Shown here piece after piece: positions 1 through 9,194 of a stretch of DNA of 34,328 bases (positions within the stretch are counted from its first letter, which is position 1; each line of letters begins with the position of its first letter). The translations under genes and the position numbers were made by a program. Below the pieces are notes generated by a model. The model was given only the letters and a program-made list of their open reading frames with translations. It did not search any database and was not told the DNA's origin. This DNA comes from Polaromonas sp. (GTDB lineage Bacteria; Pseudomonadota; Gammaproteobacteria; Burkholderiales; Burkholderiaceae_C). Location of the stretch: the NCBI GenBank assembly GCA_013823635.1, contig PNML01000025.1, positions 1 through 34,328 of the forward strand, given 5' to 3'.

Positions 1-1
1 G

Positions 2-856
2 GCGCAGACGGTGCAAAAACTGGTGGACGCCGGGCACACCTACGAGCAAGACGGCGCGCTGTGGCTGAAAAGCACCGACTACGGCGACGACAAAGACCGC
101 GTCATGCGCAAGCAGGACGGCAGCTACACCTACTTTGTGCCCGACGTGGCTTACCACATCGCCAAGTGGGAGCGGGGCTTCACCAAGGTCATCAACATCC
201 AGGGCATGGACCACCACGGCACCATCGCCCGCGTGCGTGCGGGCTTGCAGGCGGCCAACGTCGGCATTCCCCAGGGCTACCCCGACTACGTGCTGCACAC
301 CATGGTTCGGGTGGTGCGCGGCGGCGAGGAGGTGAAGATTTCCAAGCGCGCCGGCAGCTACGTCACGCTGCGCGACCTCATCGAGTGGACCAGCAAGGAC
401 GCGGTGCGCTTCTTCCTGCTCAGCCGCAAGCCCGACACCGAATACACCTTCGATGTGGATCTGGCGGTGCAGCAGAACAACGACAACCCGGTGTACTACG
501 TGCAGTACGCCCATGCCCGCATCTGCTCGGTGCTCACGGCCTGGGGGGGCGACGAAGCCCGCCTGACCGGTGTTGACCTGTCCCCGCTGGAGAGCCCGCA
601 AGCGGCGGCCCTCATGCTCAAGCTGGCCCAATACCCCGGCATGCTCACCGCCGCCGCGCAAGACCATGCGCCGCACGACATCACCTTCTACCTGCGCGAG
701 CTGGCCGCCTGCTACCACAGCTACTACGATGCCGAACGCATCCTGGTGGACGATGAAGCGGTCAAACTCGCTCGCCTGGCACTGGTTGCCGCCACTGCCC
801 AGGTGCTGGCCAATGGCCTGGCCGTGCTGGGCGTGAGCGCCCCGCGCAAGATGTAA
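2..856 (+). CDS. argS: Arginyl-tRNA synthetase, C-terminal part (5' truncated)
   Basis: Class I aminoacyl-tRNA synthetase that charges tRNA-Arg with arginine in the cytosol. The frame is open from the window edge, so the N-terminal catalytic half with the HIGH motif lies outside. Visible are the Rossmann-fold section with [11 protein letters not shown], the region equivalent to KMSKS ([13 protein letters not shown]), the DALR anticodon-binding domain ([13 protein letters not shown] onward) and the typical ArgS end LGVSAPRKM. About 284 residues are present, roughly the C-terminal half of a usual 550-580 residue enzyme. The SPOR-protein gene follows 38 bases after the stop in the same direction. 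Identification is very secure. Confidence 0.96.
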   Translation, partial: AQTVQKLVDAGHTYEQDGALWLKSTDYGDDKDRVMRKQDGSYTYFVPDVAYHIAKWERGFTKVINIQGMDHHGTIARVRAGLQAANVGIPQGYPDYVLHTMVRVVRGGEEVKISKRAGSYVTLRDLIEWTSKDAVRFFLLSRKPDTEYTFDVDLAVQQNNDNPVYYVQYAHARICSVLTAWGGDEARLTGVDLSPLESPQAAALMLKLAQYPGMLTAAAQDHAPHDITFYLRELAACYHSYYDAERILVDDEAVKLARLALVAATAQVLANGLAVLGVSAPRKM

Positions 857-894
857 CCCTCACGGACCCGTTGCGGCCCACACCAGGACTGACC

Positions 895-1707
895 ATGAAC
901 CCAACCGGCACACTTTCCACCCAGGTGCTCCCGGGCGCCACGCCGCCCAAACCCCGGCCCGCGCATCCGCGCGTGCCTGCCAGGGTGCGGGCCTTGCCAC
1001 AGCGTGGGGGTACCCTGCTGGGGTTCATCCTCGGTGTGCTGGTGGGCCTGGCCGGTGCGCTGGCCGTGGCGGTGTACGTCACCAAGGTGCCTGTGCCCTT
1101 TGTGGACCGCGTCATTTCGCGCAAGGCCGCCGACGATGCGGCCGAGGCCGAGCGCAACAAAAACTGGGACCCCAACGCCACGCTGAACGGCAGGCCCGCC
1201 AAAACGGCCACCGGGGCGGCCCCTGCGCCCGCCGCCACACCCGCGCCAGTGGCCGCACCCGAGCCCACCGAGCCCGTCAAAAAAGGCGCAGCCCCTGCCC
1301 CGGCAGCGGGTGAGTCCAGCGGCGCGGCCGAACCCGCGCCCAAAGGCAAAACCTACTCGTCGGATCCGTTGGGCGACCTTGCGCAAAGCAAGGCACAGGG
1401 CAAAACCTTCAGCACGGCCCCCCGGCCAGCCAACGAACCCGCCACCACCACGGGGGCTTCTGCCGACCAGCCTTTCCTGTTCTTTGTGCAGGTGGGTGCG
1501 TACCGCTCGCCCGAGGATGCCCAGGCCCAGCGGGCCAAACTGGTGCTGATGGGGCTGGACGCCAAAATTTCCGAGCGCGAGCAGTCTGGGCGCACGGTGT
1601 ACCGCGTGCGGCTCGGTCCCTACGAGCGCCAAGGGGACGCCGAAAAAATGCGCGACAACCTGGAACCCAACGGGTTTGATGCCGCGCTGGTGCGGGTGCA
1701 GCGCTGA
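895..1707 (+). CDS. SPOR-domain inner-membrane protein (FtsN-like layout)
   Basis: Predicted bitopic inner-membrane protein of 270 aa. A short cytoplasmic N-terminus (1-38) is followed by one membrane span (about 39-62), a long Ala/Pro-rich periplasmic linker, and a C-terminal SPOR domain (about 196-270) with FFVQVGAYRS at its start and YRVRLGPY near its end. SPOR domains bind denuded septal peptidoglycan, so a role in division or envelope maintenance is likely. The ATG at 895 is preferred over an upstream TTG at 871 because AGGA lies at a good distance in front of it. It lies between argS and dsbA, all in the same direction. It resembles FtsN in layout, but it could be another SPOR protein of the same build, so no symbol is given. 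Confidence 0.88.
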   Translation: MNPTGTLSTQVLPGATPPKPRPAHPRVPARVRALPQRGGTLLGFILGVLVGLAGALAVAVYVTKVPVPFVDRVISRKAADDAAEAERNKNWDPNATLNGRPAKTATGAAPAPAATPAPVAAPEPTEPVKKGAAPAPAAGESSGAAEPAPKGKTYSSDPLGDLAQSKAQGKTFSTAPRPANEPATTTGASADQPFLFFVQVGAYRSPEDAQAQRAKLVLMGLDAKISEREQSGRTVYRVRLGPYERQGDAEKMRDNLEPNGFDAALVRVQR

Positions 1708-1780
1708 AGCCCCGGCATTGACCGGAACTATTGGGCCTTGCCCCCACACTCACCCACATTCTCAACAGGAGTGAACCGAT

Positions 1781-2440
1781 ATGCGTCGTCGTGAATTTGC
1801 CCAACGTGCGTTGCTGACATCTGCAGCTGCGGGCCTCGTGCTGCCTGTGCTCCAGGCCCCTGCGGTGGCCCAGCCAGCCGCCCCCAAAGAGGGCGTGGAC
1901 TACTACAAGTTGTCCAGCCCAGCCCCGGTGGACACCCCCGCAGGCAAGGTCGAGGTGGTGGAGTTCTTCTGGTACAACTGTCCGCATTGCTACAAATTTG
2001 AGCCGCAGTTTGAGGCCTGGGCCAAAAAGGCACCCGCCCATGTGGTGGTGCGCCGCGTGCCCGTTGCCTTCCGTGCCGACAACGTCCCGCAGCAGCGCCT
2101 GTACTACACGCTGGAAGCCATGGGCAAGGTGGAAGAGTTGCACGGCAAGGTGTTCAACGCCGTGCACGCCGAGAAACAGCGCCTGAACACGCAGGATGAA
2201 ATCGTGGCCTGGGTGGCCAAGCAGGGCGTGGACAAAACCAAGTTCCTGGAGTTTTTCAACTCTTTCAGCGTGGTGGGCAAGGCCAAGCGGGCCACCCAAT
2301 TGACCGAGGGCTACCAGGTGGACGGCGTACCCGCACTGGGCGTGGCCGGACGCTATTTCACGTCCGGTCCGCTGGCCAAATCCATGGAGCGCGCCCTGAT
2401 GGTGGTGGACCACCTGGTGGAAGTCAGCCGCAAAAGCTGA
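1781..2440 (+). CDS. dsbA: Thiol:disulfide interchange protein DsbA
   Basis: Periplasmic oxidoreductase that introduces disulfide bonds into exported proteins. The 219-aa product starts with a twin-arginine-looking but probably Sec-type signal (MRRREF followed by a hydrophobic run, cleavage near APAVA-Q at about 30). The active site CPHC is at 67-70 inside EFFWYNCPHC, and the cis-proline loop is GVPAL with P184. The ATG at 1781 has AGGAG nine bases upstream. A strong intrinsic terminator follows at 2502-2526, so this gene probably ends the argS-SPOR-dsbA unit. The pilin-like proteins later in the window contain conserved cysteines that could be DsbA substrates; that link is inference. Confidence 0.95.
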   Translation: MRRREFAQRALLTSAAAGLVLPVLQAPAVAQPAAPKEGVDYYKLSSPAPVDTPAGKVEVVEFFWYNCPHCYKFEPQFEAWAKKAPAHVVVRRVPVAFRADNVPQQRLYYTLEAMGKVEELHGKVFNAVHAEKQRLNTQDEIVAWVAKQGVDKTKFLEFFNSFSVVGKAKRATQLTEGYQVDGVPALGVAGRYFTSGPLAKSMERALMVVDHLVEVSRKS

Positions 2441-2501
2441 TGCACCCACCGCCGGTCAGCCAAGCCCCCTGGTGGGCTGGGCGCCCCCGGCTGAACACCC
2501 C

Positions 2502-2526
2502 AAACCCGCTGCTGGCGGGTTTTTTT
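2502..2526 (+). terminator. Rho-independent terminator after dsbA
   Basis: Perfect 8-bp stem AAACCCGC (2502-2509) and GCGGGTTT (2515-2522) with a five-base loop, running into further T residues to 2526. It lies 62 bases after the dsbA stop and separates the argS-dsbA unit from lptA. Confidence 0.9.
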
Positions 2527-2590
2527 GCGTCTGCAGCGCCCAGGGTTGCCCTGAACCTGTCTGCGGGCCGCGTTGGCGGTGACTGGCCGC

Positions 2591-2596
2591 TACAAT
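2591..2596 (+). promoter_or_regulatory. Candidate -10 box for lptA-lptB-rpoN
   Basis: TACAAT matches the sigma-70 -10 consensus in five of six positions and lies 22 bases before the lptA start, downstream of the dsbA terminator. No convincing -35 box is seen at 16-18 bases upstream, so this is tentative. Confidence 0.35.
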
Positions 2597-2618
2597 CCCA
2601 AGCAAATAGTGTGCCCTC

Positions 2619-3302
2619 ATGAAATCACCTGCCTGCTCCCCTTTTTTGCTGCATCTGGCCGCTGCTCGTTTGGGCTGGGTTTCGCGCGTGCACCGCGAGG
2701 TGCTGGTGGTGGGGCTGCTGGCGCTGGTGGGGCTGAGCGTTGCCCATGCCGAGCGGACTGATCGCGACAAGCCCATGAACGCCGAGGCCGATGCCCTGCG
2801 CTACGACGACGGCAAGCAGATCAGCGTGTTCACCGGCAACGTGGTCATCACCAAGGGCACCATCGTCATCCGTGGCGACCGGGTGGAGGTGCGCCAGGAT
2901 GCGCAGGGCAACCAGTTTGGCCAGGTGCTGGGCTCACCGTCTGCCCAGGCCTTCTTCAGGCAGAAACGCGATGGCGTGGATGAGTACATCGAGGGCGTGG
3001 CCGACCGCATCGACTACAACGGGCAGGCGGACAACGTGCGCTTTCAGGGTCGGGCGGTGTTGCGCCGCTACCGGGGCAGCACGCTGAGCGACGAAACCGC
3101 CGGCAGCCTCATCGTTTACGACAACCTGGCTGAGACCTTTTCGGTGGACGGGGGCACGGCCAACCGCACCGCCGCCAATCCCTCGGGACGCGTGCGGGCC
3201 ATGTTGACACCCACCCCCAAAGACGGTGCGGCACCGGTGCCTGTGCCATCGGCCGCACCGGCGCTGCGCAGCAGCCCACGCATGGAGGGGGTCGGGCGGT
3301 GA
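2619..3302 (+). CDS. lptA: Lipopolysaccharide transport periplasmic protein LptA
   Basis: Periplasmic bridge protein that passes lipopolysaccharide from the LptBFGC exporter to LptDE in the outer membrane. The 227-aa product has a long N-terminus with a hydrophobic signal segment (about 28-44, probable cleavage after AHA) and then an OstA/LptA beta-jellyroll domain (about 50-170) that begins with [15 protein letters not shown] and continues [12 protein letters not shown] Pro/Ala-rich tail follows. The start at 2619 has no clear Shine-Dalgarno sequence; GTG codons at 2688 or 2700 would give a more usual signal peptide. The stop overlaps the lptB start (GTGA). lptC normally precedes lptA but is not found here. 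Confidence 0.9.
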   Translation: MKSPACSPFLLHLAAARLGWVSRVHREVLVVGLLALVGLSVAHAERTDRDKPMNAEADALRYDDGKQISVFTGNVVITKGTIVIRGDRVEVRQDAQGNQFGQVLGSPSAQAFFRQKRDGVDEYIEGVADRIDYNGQADNVRFQGRAVLRRYRGSTLSDETAGSLIVYDNLAETFSVDGGTANRTAANPSGRVRAMLTPTPKDGAAPVPVPSAAPALRSSPRMEGVGR

Positions 3303-4045
3303 GTGTCGTTCGCCTGGAGGCCAGGCACCTCAAAAAATCCTACGGCAGCCGCAAGGTGGTCAAGGACGTGTCGCTGGCGGTGGACAAAGGCGAGGTGGTG
3401 GGCCTGCTGGGCCCGAATGGCGCCGGCAAAACCACCTCGTTCTACATGATCGTGGGCCTGGTGCGGGCCGATGAGGGGCAGATTCTGCTGGACGGGCAGG
3501 CCATTGAGCACCAGCCCATTCACCGCCGCGCGCGCCTGGGCCTGGGTTATTTGCCCCAGGAAGCGTCCATCTTCCGCAAGCTCAATGTGGAGGACAACGT
3601 CCGGGCGGTGCTGGAACTGCAGCAGGACGCGCAAGGCAAACCCCTGGCGCGACCGCTGATCGAGCAGCGGCTGGACGCCTTGCTGCACGAGCTGCGGGTG
3701 GAGCACCTGCGCAAGTCCCCGGCGCCCGCCTTGTCGGGCGGTGAGCGCCGCCGCGTGGAAATTGCCCGCGCGCTGGCCACCGATCCGCGCTTCATCCTGC
3801 TGGATGAGCCGTTTGCGGGCATTGACCCGATTGCCGTCATCGAAATACAGCGCATCATCGGTTTCTTGAAGGCGCGCGGCATCGGGGTACTGATCACCGA
3901 CCACAACGTGCGCGAGACCCTGGGCATCTGCGACCACGCCTACATCATCAATGAGGGCACGGTGCTGGCGCAGGGGACACCGGCAGACATCGTGGACAAC
4001 GCCGATGTCCGGCGGGTGTACCTCGGCGAACACTTCCGGATGTGA
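3299..4045 (+). CDS. lptB: LPS export ABC transporter ATPase LptB
   Basis: Cytoplasmic ATPase subunit that powers lipopolysaccharide extraction from the inner membrane with LptF and LptG. The 248-aa product has every ABC hallmark: Walker A GPNGAGKT (38-45), Q-loop Q87 in YLPQEASIF, signature LSGGE (145-149), Walker [11 protein letters not shown] with catalytic E170, and the switch histidine H202 in ITDHNV. The length is typical of the family. The start is GTG, overlapping the lptA stop by four bases, which suggests translational coupling. The end overlaps or abuts rpoN. No lptF or lptG is in the window. Confidence 0.97.
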   Translation: MSVVRLEARHLKKSYGSRKVVKDVSLAVDKGEVVGLLGPNGAGKTTSFYMIVGLVRADEGQILLDGQAIEHQPIHRRARLGLGYLPQEASIFRKLNVEDNVRAVLELQQDAQGKPLARPLIEQRLDALLHELRVEHLRKSPAPALSGGERRRVEIARALATDPRFILLDEPFAGIDPIAVIEIQRIIGFLKARGIGVLITDHNVRETLGICDHAYIINEGTVLAQGTPADIVDNADVRRVYLGEHFRM

Positions 4046-4047
4046 GC

Positions 4048-5670
4048 ATGAAGCAGGGACTGTCCTTACGCGTCTCCCAGCACCTGGCCCTCACGCCACA
4101 GCTGCAGCAATCCATCCGGCTGTTGCAGCTCTCCACCCTGGAGCTGAGCCAGGAAGTGGAGCAAATGCTCGACGAAAACCCGTTCTTGGACCGGGTGGAC
4201 GATGCCGCCGAGCGCGAGGCGTTCGGCCTGGAGCAGGCCGATGCACCGGTCAGCCTGGGTGACCAGTTGTTGGAGGTCAGTGCCGCCGATGCTCCCAACG
4301 ATGCAGCTGAAACTTTATACAAGGAAAGCGCTGAAGGCCAATTTGACTCCAAATCATCAGCCCCTGACGTGCCGGAAGCCTCCAGCCCCGCCGACGACGG
4401 CGCCGAGGCCGGTCCCGAGCTTGACTGGGACGGGGACGGCACGGTGGAGATGGCACCGGACGACGGCGAGTGGGGGGGGGACGCTCCACCCCGCCAGGGC
4501 GGTGATGGTGACGACACGACCAGCGCCGCTGATCTGGCGCACGCCCATGTGTCGCTCTACGATCACCTGCACCGACAGGCGCTGGGCCTGCGGGTGTCCG
4601 ATGAGCAACGCGCCGCGCTGTACGTGCTGATCGAGTCGCTCAACGAAGATGGCTACCTGGAAGATTCCCTGGAGGCGCTGGCGGAGGCGCTGGCGCCCGG
4701 TGACGAGGCGCTGCACCCCGACCTGCTGCTGCAGCGCGAGGAGTTGACCCACCATTTCCGTGTGGCCCTGGGGCTGTTGCAGCACATGGAACCCACCGGG
4801 GTGGGGGCGCGCAACCTGGCCGAGTGCCTGCGCCTGCAAATCGAAGACCTGCGCAACACGCCGGTGGCGCAAGCGGCCCTGGCCATGTGCAACCACCCCT
4901 TGGACCTGCTGGCACGGCGTGACAGCAAAAAGCTGGCGGTGCTGTGTGGGGTGGATGAGCCGCTGGCCCGTGAGGCACTGGCCCTCATTGCCCGCCTGGA
5001 ACCCAAGCCCGGTCGCCGATTTGCCGATGTGTCGCGCAACGTGGTGGTGCCCGATGTCATCGTGACCCGCGCCGGGCGCGGCTTCAAGGTGCAGCTTAAC
5101 CCCGAGGTGATGCCCCGCCTGCGGGTGCACGATGCTTACGCCAACGCCCTGCGTGACGGACGGGGCAGCGCCCGCACCGAGGGCGGCGGCCACATGCAGC
5201 AGCGCCTGCAGGAGGCGCGCTGGTTCATCAAGAACATCCAGCAGCGTTTTGACACCATCTTGCGGGTGTCCAGCGCCATCGTCGAGCGCCAGCGCAACTT
5301 CTTCATGCACGGTGAGCTGGCCATGCGCCCCCTGGTGCTGCGCGAAATCGCCGATGAGCTGGGCCTGCACGAGTCCACCATCAGCCGCGTCACCACCGCC
5401 AAGTACATGTCCACCCCCTTTGGCACTTTCGAGCTGAAGTACTTTTTCGGGTCGTCACTGGGCACCGAAACCGGGGGCAATGCCTCCAGCACGGCGGTGC
5501 GTGCGCTCATCAAGCAGCTGGTGGCGGGGGAGGACCCCAAAAAACCGCTGAGCGACAGCCAGCTGTCTGACATGCTGAAGGAGCAAGGCATCGAGTGCGC
5601 GCGCCGCACCGTGGCCAAGTACCGCGAGGGCATGCGCATCGCCTCGGCCAGTTTGCGCAAGGCCATTTGA
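4048..5670 (+). CDS. rpoN: RNA polymerase sigma-54 factor RpoN
   Basis: Alternative sigma factor that recognises GG/GC-type -24/-12 promoters and needs AAA+ activators. The 540-aa product has the Gln/Leu-rich region I (about 1-50, LTPQLQQSIRLLQLS), an acidic variable region II (about 85-160), the core-binding region, a helix-turn-helix around 431-467 and the RpoN box ARRTVAKYRE (518-527). The ATG at 4048 gives the standard N-terminus MKQGLSLRVSQH; an overlapping GTG at 4042 would add only two residues. A short AT-rich repeat (4301-4357) is read in frame inside region II, where length is free to vary. The usual downstream neighbours hpf, ptsN and hprK are absent; large regulators follow instead. 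Confidence 0.97.
   Translation: MKQGLSLRVSQHLALTPQLQQSIRLLQLSTLELSQEVEQMLDENPFLDRVDDAAEREAFGLEQADAPVSLGDQLLEVSAADAPNDAAETLYKESAEGQFDSKSSAPDVPEASSPADDGAEAGPELDWDGDGTVEMAPDDGEWGGDAPPRQGGDGDDTTSAADLAHAHVSLYDHLHRQALGLRVSDEQRAALYVLIESLNEDGYLEDSLEALAEALAPGDEALHPDLLLQREELTHHFRVALGLLQHMEPTGVGARNLAECLRLQIEDLRNTPVAQAALAMCNHPLDLLARRDSKKLAVLCGVDEPLAREALALIARLEPKPGRRFADVSRNVVVPDVIVTRAGRGFKVQLNPEVMPRLRVHDAYANALRDGRGSARTEGGGHMQQRLQEARWFIKNIQQRFDTILRVSSAIVERQRNFFMHGELAMRPLVLREIADELGLHESTISRVTTAKYMSTPFGTFELKYFFGSSLGTETGGNASSTAVRALIKQLVAGEDPKKPLSDSQLSDMLKEQGIECARRTVAKYREGMRIASASLRKAI
4301..4357 (+). repeat. Short interspersed repeat, copy A (inside rpoN)
   Basis: AT-rich segment with the core AGCGCTGAAGGCC at 4327-4339, preceded by AGCTGAAACTTTATAC and followed by AATTTGACTCC. 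It aligns with the reverse complement of the copy at 20831-20901 over the ACTTTA...AAGCGCTGGAGGC part. It is read in frame as about residues 85-104 of RpoN. Confidence 0.6.
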
Positions 5671-5780
5671 GGGGCATCGCGCAGGTGTACGGTGCGGGGG
5701 TATCTGTGTGATACTTCAAGGTTTGCTGAAAAACTGTTGTTTTTTCAGCGCCTCATTCCAACTCACCACCCGATTGGGCC
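5671..5780 (+). promoter_or_regulatory. Leader region before the first regulator, with palindrome
   Basis: This 110-base gap holds a perfect inverted repeat GTATC-TGTGT-GATAC (5700-5714) and a second one, GCTGAAAAA / TTTTTCAGC (5725-5733 and 5741-5749). The first overlaps a weak extended -10 candidate (TGTGATACT, 5707-5715), so it could be an operator or promoter of the regulator gene. No good -35 box is seen. The role is uncertain. Confidence 0.3.
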
Positions 5781-8700
5781 ATGTCGGTTTCTGTGCCTTT
5801 GGACTCATTGCCCCTTCTCACATTCTTTGGTACTCCCGCGTTGTTGCAAGTGGGCGGGAATGAGGAGGTGCATTTCCGCTATCAGAAGGGCATTGCACTG
5901 CTGGGCTATCTGTCATGTCAGCCGGGCAAGGTGGTTCGGCGCGAGTCATTGGCTGATTTGCTTTGGCCTGACTTGGACGCTGCCAGCGGGCGAGCAAACC
6001 TGCGTGTGGTGCTGGCTGACATTCAGTCGGTGCTCAAAAGCCTGAATTTGCCTCACATCCTGACTGCTCAGAGGGATTGGATCCAATTCAGCCCCGACGG
6101 GGTTGTCCACACGGACCGATGGGCGTTGCAGAACTGGGGGGCGTCCGCGGTTGATGCGTTCGCACATGCGGCGCAAACCACATACAAAGCGCATTGGTTG
6201 CAGCGGCGTGCCGAGGTGCCGTGGTTGAGTGGGGCTGAAGACGGTGTGTCTGCCGACTTTGCGAGCTGGGTACATGCCCAGCGAGGTGTCTTCACACAGG
6301 GTTCGCAAGCAGGCGTGCTGTTCGATGGGCCGGTAGGCAAGGATGGCCTACAAACGCTTGAGCGTCCGTTACCCGTACCCGTTTTCCCTGATTTGGTCCC
6401 TGTTGCTTTGCTGAGGGTGGATTTGGATCCATTGGGGGCCGCGGCAGGGGGGCGAGACGACGAGGCGCTCGCGCATGTCGAGCGCCACTGTCCGATGCTG
6501 GATGTCGAAGCTGCGCATTTGGGTGGACAACGGATCAGGCACGATGACGTGGGTTGTCTGTATGTGTTCGGACTCAACAGCTTGCATGCGGGTTACCGGG
6601 TGGACGTCATCCATTTCGCACTGAGGGCGGCCCGTTTGTTGGCGGGCAAAGTTGGCGTTCGGGTGGGACTGACTTGTGGACCCGTGCTGAAGCAACTGGT
6701 CCCCGAGCCTCACATTGTGGGATGGCGCTTGCGTCTGGCGGAGCGGTTGGCACTGACGGCCAATGCCGGGCAGCTTGTCTGTGACGAGAGTTGCAGAGAT
6801 CTGGCGATGTCCATGGCGTTCGAGCCGTTGGGTATCCGGCAGTTCAGGGGGTTTGCCGCATCCGTCGAACTTTTTGTGCTCGACCTGGCCCAGGCACAGG
6901 GTGTGCGAATACCCGGTTTGGGTGATTCGCACCTGCCGCTGGTGGGCAGGGCACAAGACCTCGAATTGCTTGAGCAGCGGCTGGGTGACGCGCTGGTTCA
7001 AGGGGGGGCGTCTGTTTGCCTGCTGGGGCCGTCGGGCGTGGGTAAATCGCGTCTGGCACTGGAGTTCGCCCGGCAGCATGCCAATCAGGGGGGGCGGTTG
7101 GTCTGGTTTGCCGGGCGCCCGGAAACCCAGTCAGAACCCTGGTCGGTTGTGCGTGATGCACTGGTCCGTGAACTCGGCGCAGGCCAAGAGTCGATTCTGC
7201 ATGCGGAATCATGGCTGACCACCTGGCGCTGTCAGCCCAGCGCTGACGCCGTGGAAGTCATTGCTCAACTGGTTCGGCAGCGGCAGGTTTCAGCGTTCGC
7301 GCGTCCCGCGTTGGTGGATGCCATTGCATGGCTTTTGGGTGAGGGCTCTGCGGTGCACACACTGCCTTTGCTCGTGGTGCTGGAAGATCTGTCGTGGTTC
7401 GATGCAACCACGCTGGCGCTGCTGGCCCAAGTCGCGTGCAGGGTCGATGGTGTGCGTTGGCTGGCCATTGCGCAAGACTTGAACGCCATGGAGGCCACCC
7501 TTGGCCCTTTGCTGGATGCGTTACCCAACCTGGTGCGCCAACCAGTCGGGCCACTGACAGATGCAGATTGCCATCAGTTGCTGACCGCTGGCGGGGCTTA
7601 CATTGGGCAGGACAGCCTGACCGAAGCCGCCATGCGCCGCCAGATACAGGATTCTCGTGGGCTGCCGTTGTATTTACTCGCTCAAAGCGAGCCCTCCTTG
7701 CCGGGAGGACACTTTGATGCCCATTGCCATGCCTTGGCCAACCGGTTGGGCGATGCGCGCGGTGTGTTGGACAAGGCAGCCTTGCTGGGGTTGCTGTTTC
7801 GCGTGAGTGACCTTGAAGACCTGTGCGGCCACGAGCCCACCCGAAGCGCATTGGCCAAAGGCGTGGCCGCGCAGTGGGTGCTCGGGCGTGGTGCGGACCA
7901 TTTCGCGTTTTTTCACCCCGCCCTGTTGGAATACCTCATCCGGTCAATGTCTCGGGACGTGCTGGAGGCGCATGCCACCAGTGCCGCCCAGGTCTTTCTG
8001 CGCAGGGGGCTGTTCGCCAAGGCCGCCCAGCTGTGGGAGCGGGCTCATCAGCCTGAACAGGCCATGGCGGCCTGGCGAGAGGCGGTGCACGCAGCGCTGC
8101 GCGTCAATGACGTGTATGCCTCGTGCGAGCATTTCGCCCAGATCGAGCGGTTGGGTTATGCGGGTATCGATGAGCCCGTCGAGCGGGGCGTCGAATGGCG
8201 ATTGCAGCATGCCCTGGCGTTGGTGGCATCCAGGGGGTATGGTTTTGCCCGTGTGCACGAGCTGGCCCGAGAGGTCGCAGGGCTCGTTCATGCCATCGAC
8301 ACATCAGGGCAGCTGCAGTTCAGGGTGGCTGCGTTGGCTTACCTGGGGTCCAGTTCCCAGGGGCGCGTGGATGGTTTGGCCTATGCGCAGGCCCTGTCAG
8401 ACTTGGCGCTGATGCCCGCCCATCAGGTGGCAGCGGCCTGGGCCCAAGGCAACACGCTGTTTTGGCTGGGGCATTTCGATACCGCCAGAGACTGGTTCCA
8501 GCGTTGCGTCGGGCTCTGCGCCAGCGTGCCCAGTGCACAACGAAGCAAATACTTCGCATCTGACCCCGCCGTGTTCGCCTCGGTGCAGTTGGCTTGGGTC
8601 ATGTGGCTGCAAGGTGAGTCGGCAACGCAAGTGGTGTGGCACCAGCAACAGGCGGCAGACTGGTTGCAGGATTCCCTGCACAGACAGGATGTGTGCGTTT

Positions 8701-9194
8701 ATCACTCGATCAGTGCTTTTCTGGCCTGGAATCAGGGTGATTTGAAAGCCCTCGCCTACCATGCCGCCGAATCGTTGTTGGTTGCTGAAGCCGAGAGCTT
8801 TGCACTGTGGCGGGCCATTGCTGGCCTTCAGCTGGCCTTGGCGCAAGCCCATGAAGGCACTGTGCCTGATCTGAGCGCCTTGACCGTTCAATCGGCAGAA
8901 GTGACCGAGTCGTACCAGGCGGGCCTGACCTCAGCGTTGTGGATGGTGGCGGACATTTACCTGGCATGTGGCCAGCACGAAGCCGCCCTGGCCGTGACCG
9001 AAGACATTCTTTCGCACGCTGATGACCGTGAACACCGTTACTGCCTGATGGACGTCTGGCGCATACGGTCCCAGGCGCTTGGGGGCCAAGGTGATGCGCT
9101 CGGCGCGCGTGCTGCCATGGATGTCGCCTTCGTCCTCGCGCACAAACATGGCCTGCAGGGTTGGGTCACCCGATGGACCCCCGCGCTGGTCTGA
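5781..9194 (+). CDS. SARP-like giant regulator 1 (winged helix, cyclase-homology, STAND NTPase, helical repeats)
   Basis: Predicted cytoplasmic multidomain transcriptional regulator of 1137 aa. Residues about 11-85 form a SARP/OmpR-like winged helix (LLTFFGTPALL, YQKGIALLGYL, RRESLADLLWPDLD, RANLRVVLAD). Residues about 205-368 resemble a class III nucleotidyl cyclase domain (GVRVGLTCGPV, RLRLAERLALTANAGQLV), but the Asn expected before LAxRL is replaced by Arg, so catalysis is doubtful. A STAND/AAA NTPase follows at about 385-640, with Walker A GPSGVGKS (416-423) and Walker B LLVVLEDLSWFD (530-541). The rest is helical and TPR-like. No C-terminal LuxR HTH is seen. The second, paralogous gene starts 26 bases later. 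I infer that it senses a ligand through the repeat region and activates the pilus operon. Confidence 0.8.
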   Translation: MSVSVPLDSLPLLTFFGTPALLQVGGNEEVHFRYQKGIALLGYLSCQPGKVVRRESLADLLWPDLDAASGRANLRVVLADIQSVLKSLNLPHILTAQRDWIQFSPDGVVHTDRWALQNWGASAVDAFAHAAQTTYKAHWLQRRAEVPWLSGAEDGVSADFASWVHAQRGVFTQGSQAGVLFDGPVGKDGLQTLERPLPVPVFPDLVPVALLRVDLDPLGAAAGGRDDEALAHVERHCPMLDVEAAHLGGQRIRHDDVGCLYVFGLNSLHAGYRVDVIHFALRAARLLAGKVGVRVGLTCGPVLKQLVPEPHIVGWRLRLAERLALTANAGQLVCDESCRDLAMSMAFEPLGIRQFRGFAASVELFVLDLAQAQGVRIPGLGDSHLPLVGRAQDLELLEQRLGDALVQGGASVCLLGPSGVGKSRLALEFARQHANQGGRLVWFAGRPETQSEPWSVVRDALVRELGAGQESILHAESWLTTWRCQPSADAVEVIAQLVRQRQVSAFARPALVDAIAWLLGEGSAVHTLPLLVVLEDLSWFDATTLALLAQVACRVDGVRWLAIAQDLNAMEATLGPLLDALPNLVRQPVGPLTDADCHQLLTAGGAYIGQDSLTEAAMRRQIQDSRGLPLYLLAQSEPSLPGGHFDAHCHALANRLGDARGVLDKAALLGLLFRVSDLEDLCGHEPTRSALAKGVAAQWVLGRGADHFAFFHPALLEYLIRSMSRDVLEAHATSAAQVFLRRGLFAKAAQLWERAHQPEQAMAAWREAVHAALRVNDVYASCEHFAQIERLGYAGIDEPVERGVEWRLQHALALVASRGYGFARVHELAREVAGLVHAIDTSGQLQFRVAALAYLGSSSQGRVDGLAYAQALSDLALMPAHQVAAAWAQGNTLFWLGHFDTARDWFQRCVGLCASVPSAQRSKYFASDPAVFASVQLAWVMWLQGESATQVVWHQQQAADWLQDSLHRQDVCVYHSISAFLAWNQGDLKALAYHAAESLLVAEAESFALWRAIAGLQLALAQAHEGTVPDLSALTVQSAEVTESYQAGLTSALWMVADIYLACGQHEAALAVTEDILSHADDREHRYCLMDVWRIRSQALGGQGDALGARAAMDVAFVLAHKHGLQGWVTRWTPALV

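Noticed and set aside
5725-5749. Hairpin GCTGAAAAA/TTTTTCAGC as a terminator of rpoN
   Set aside because: The stem is mostly A-T pairs and no T-run follows it on either strand, so it does not fit an intrinsic terminator.
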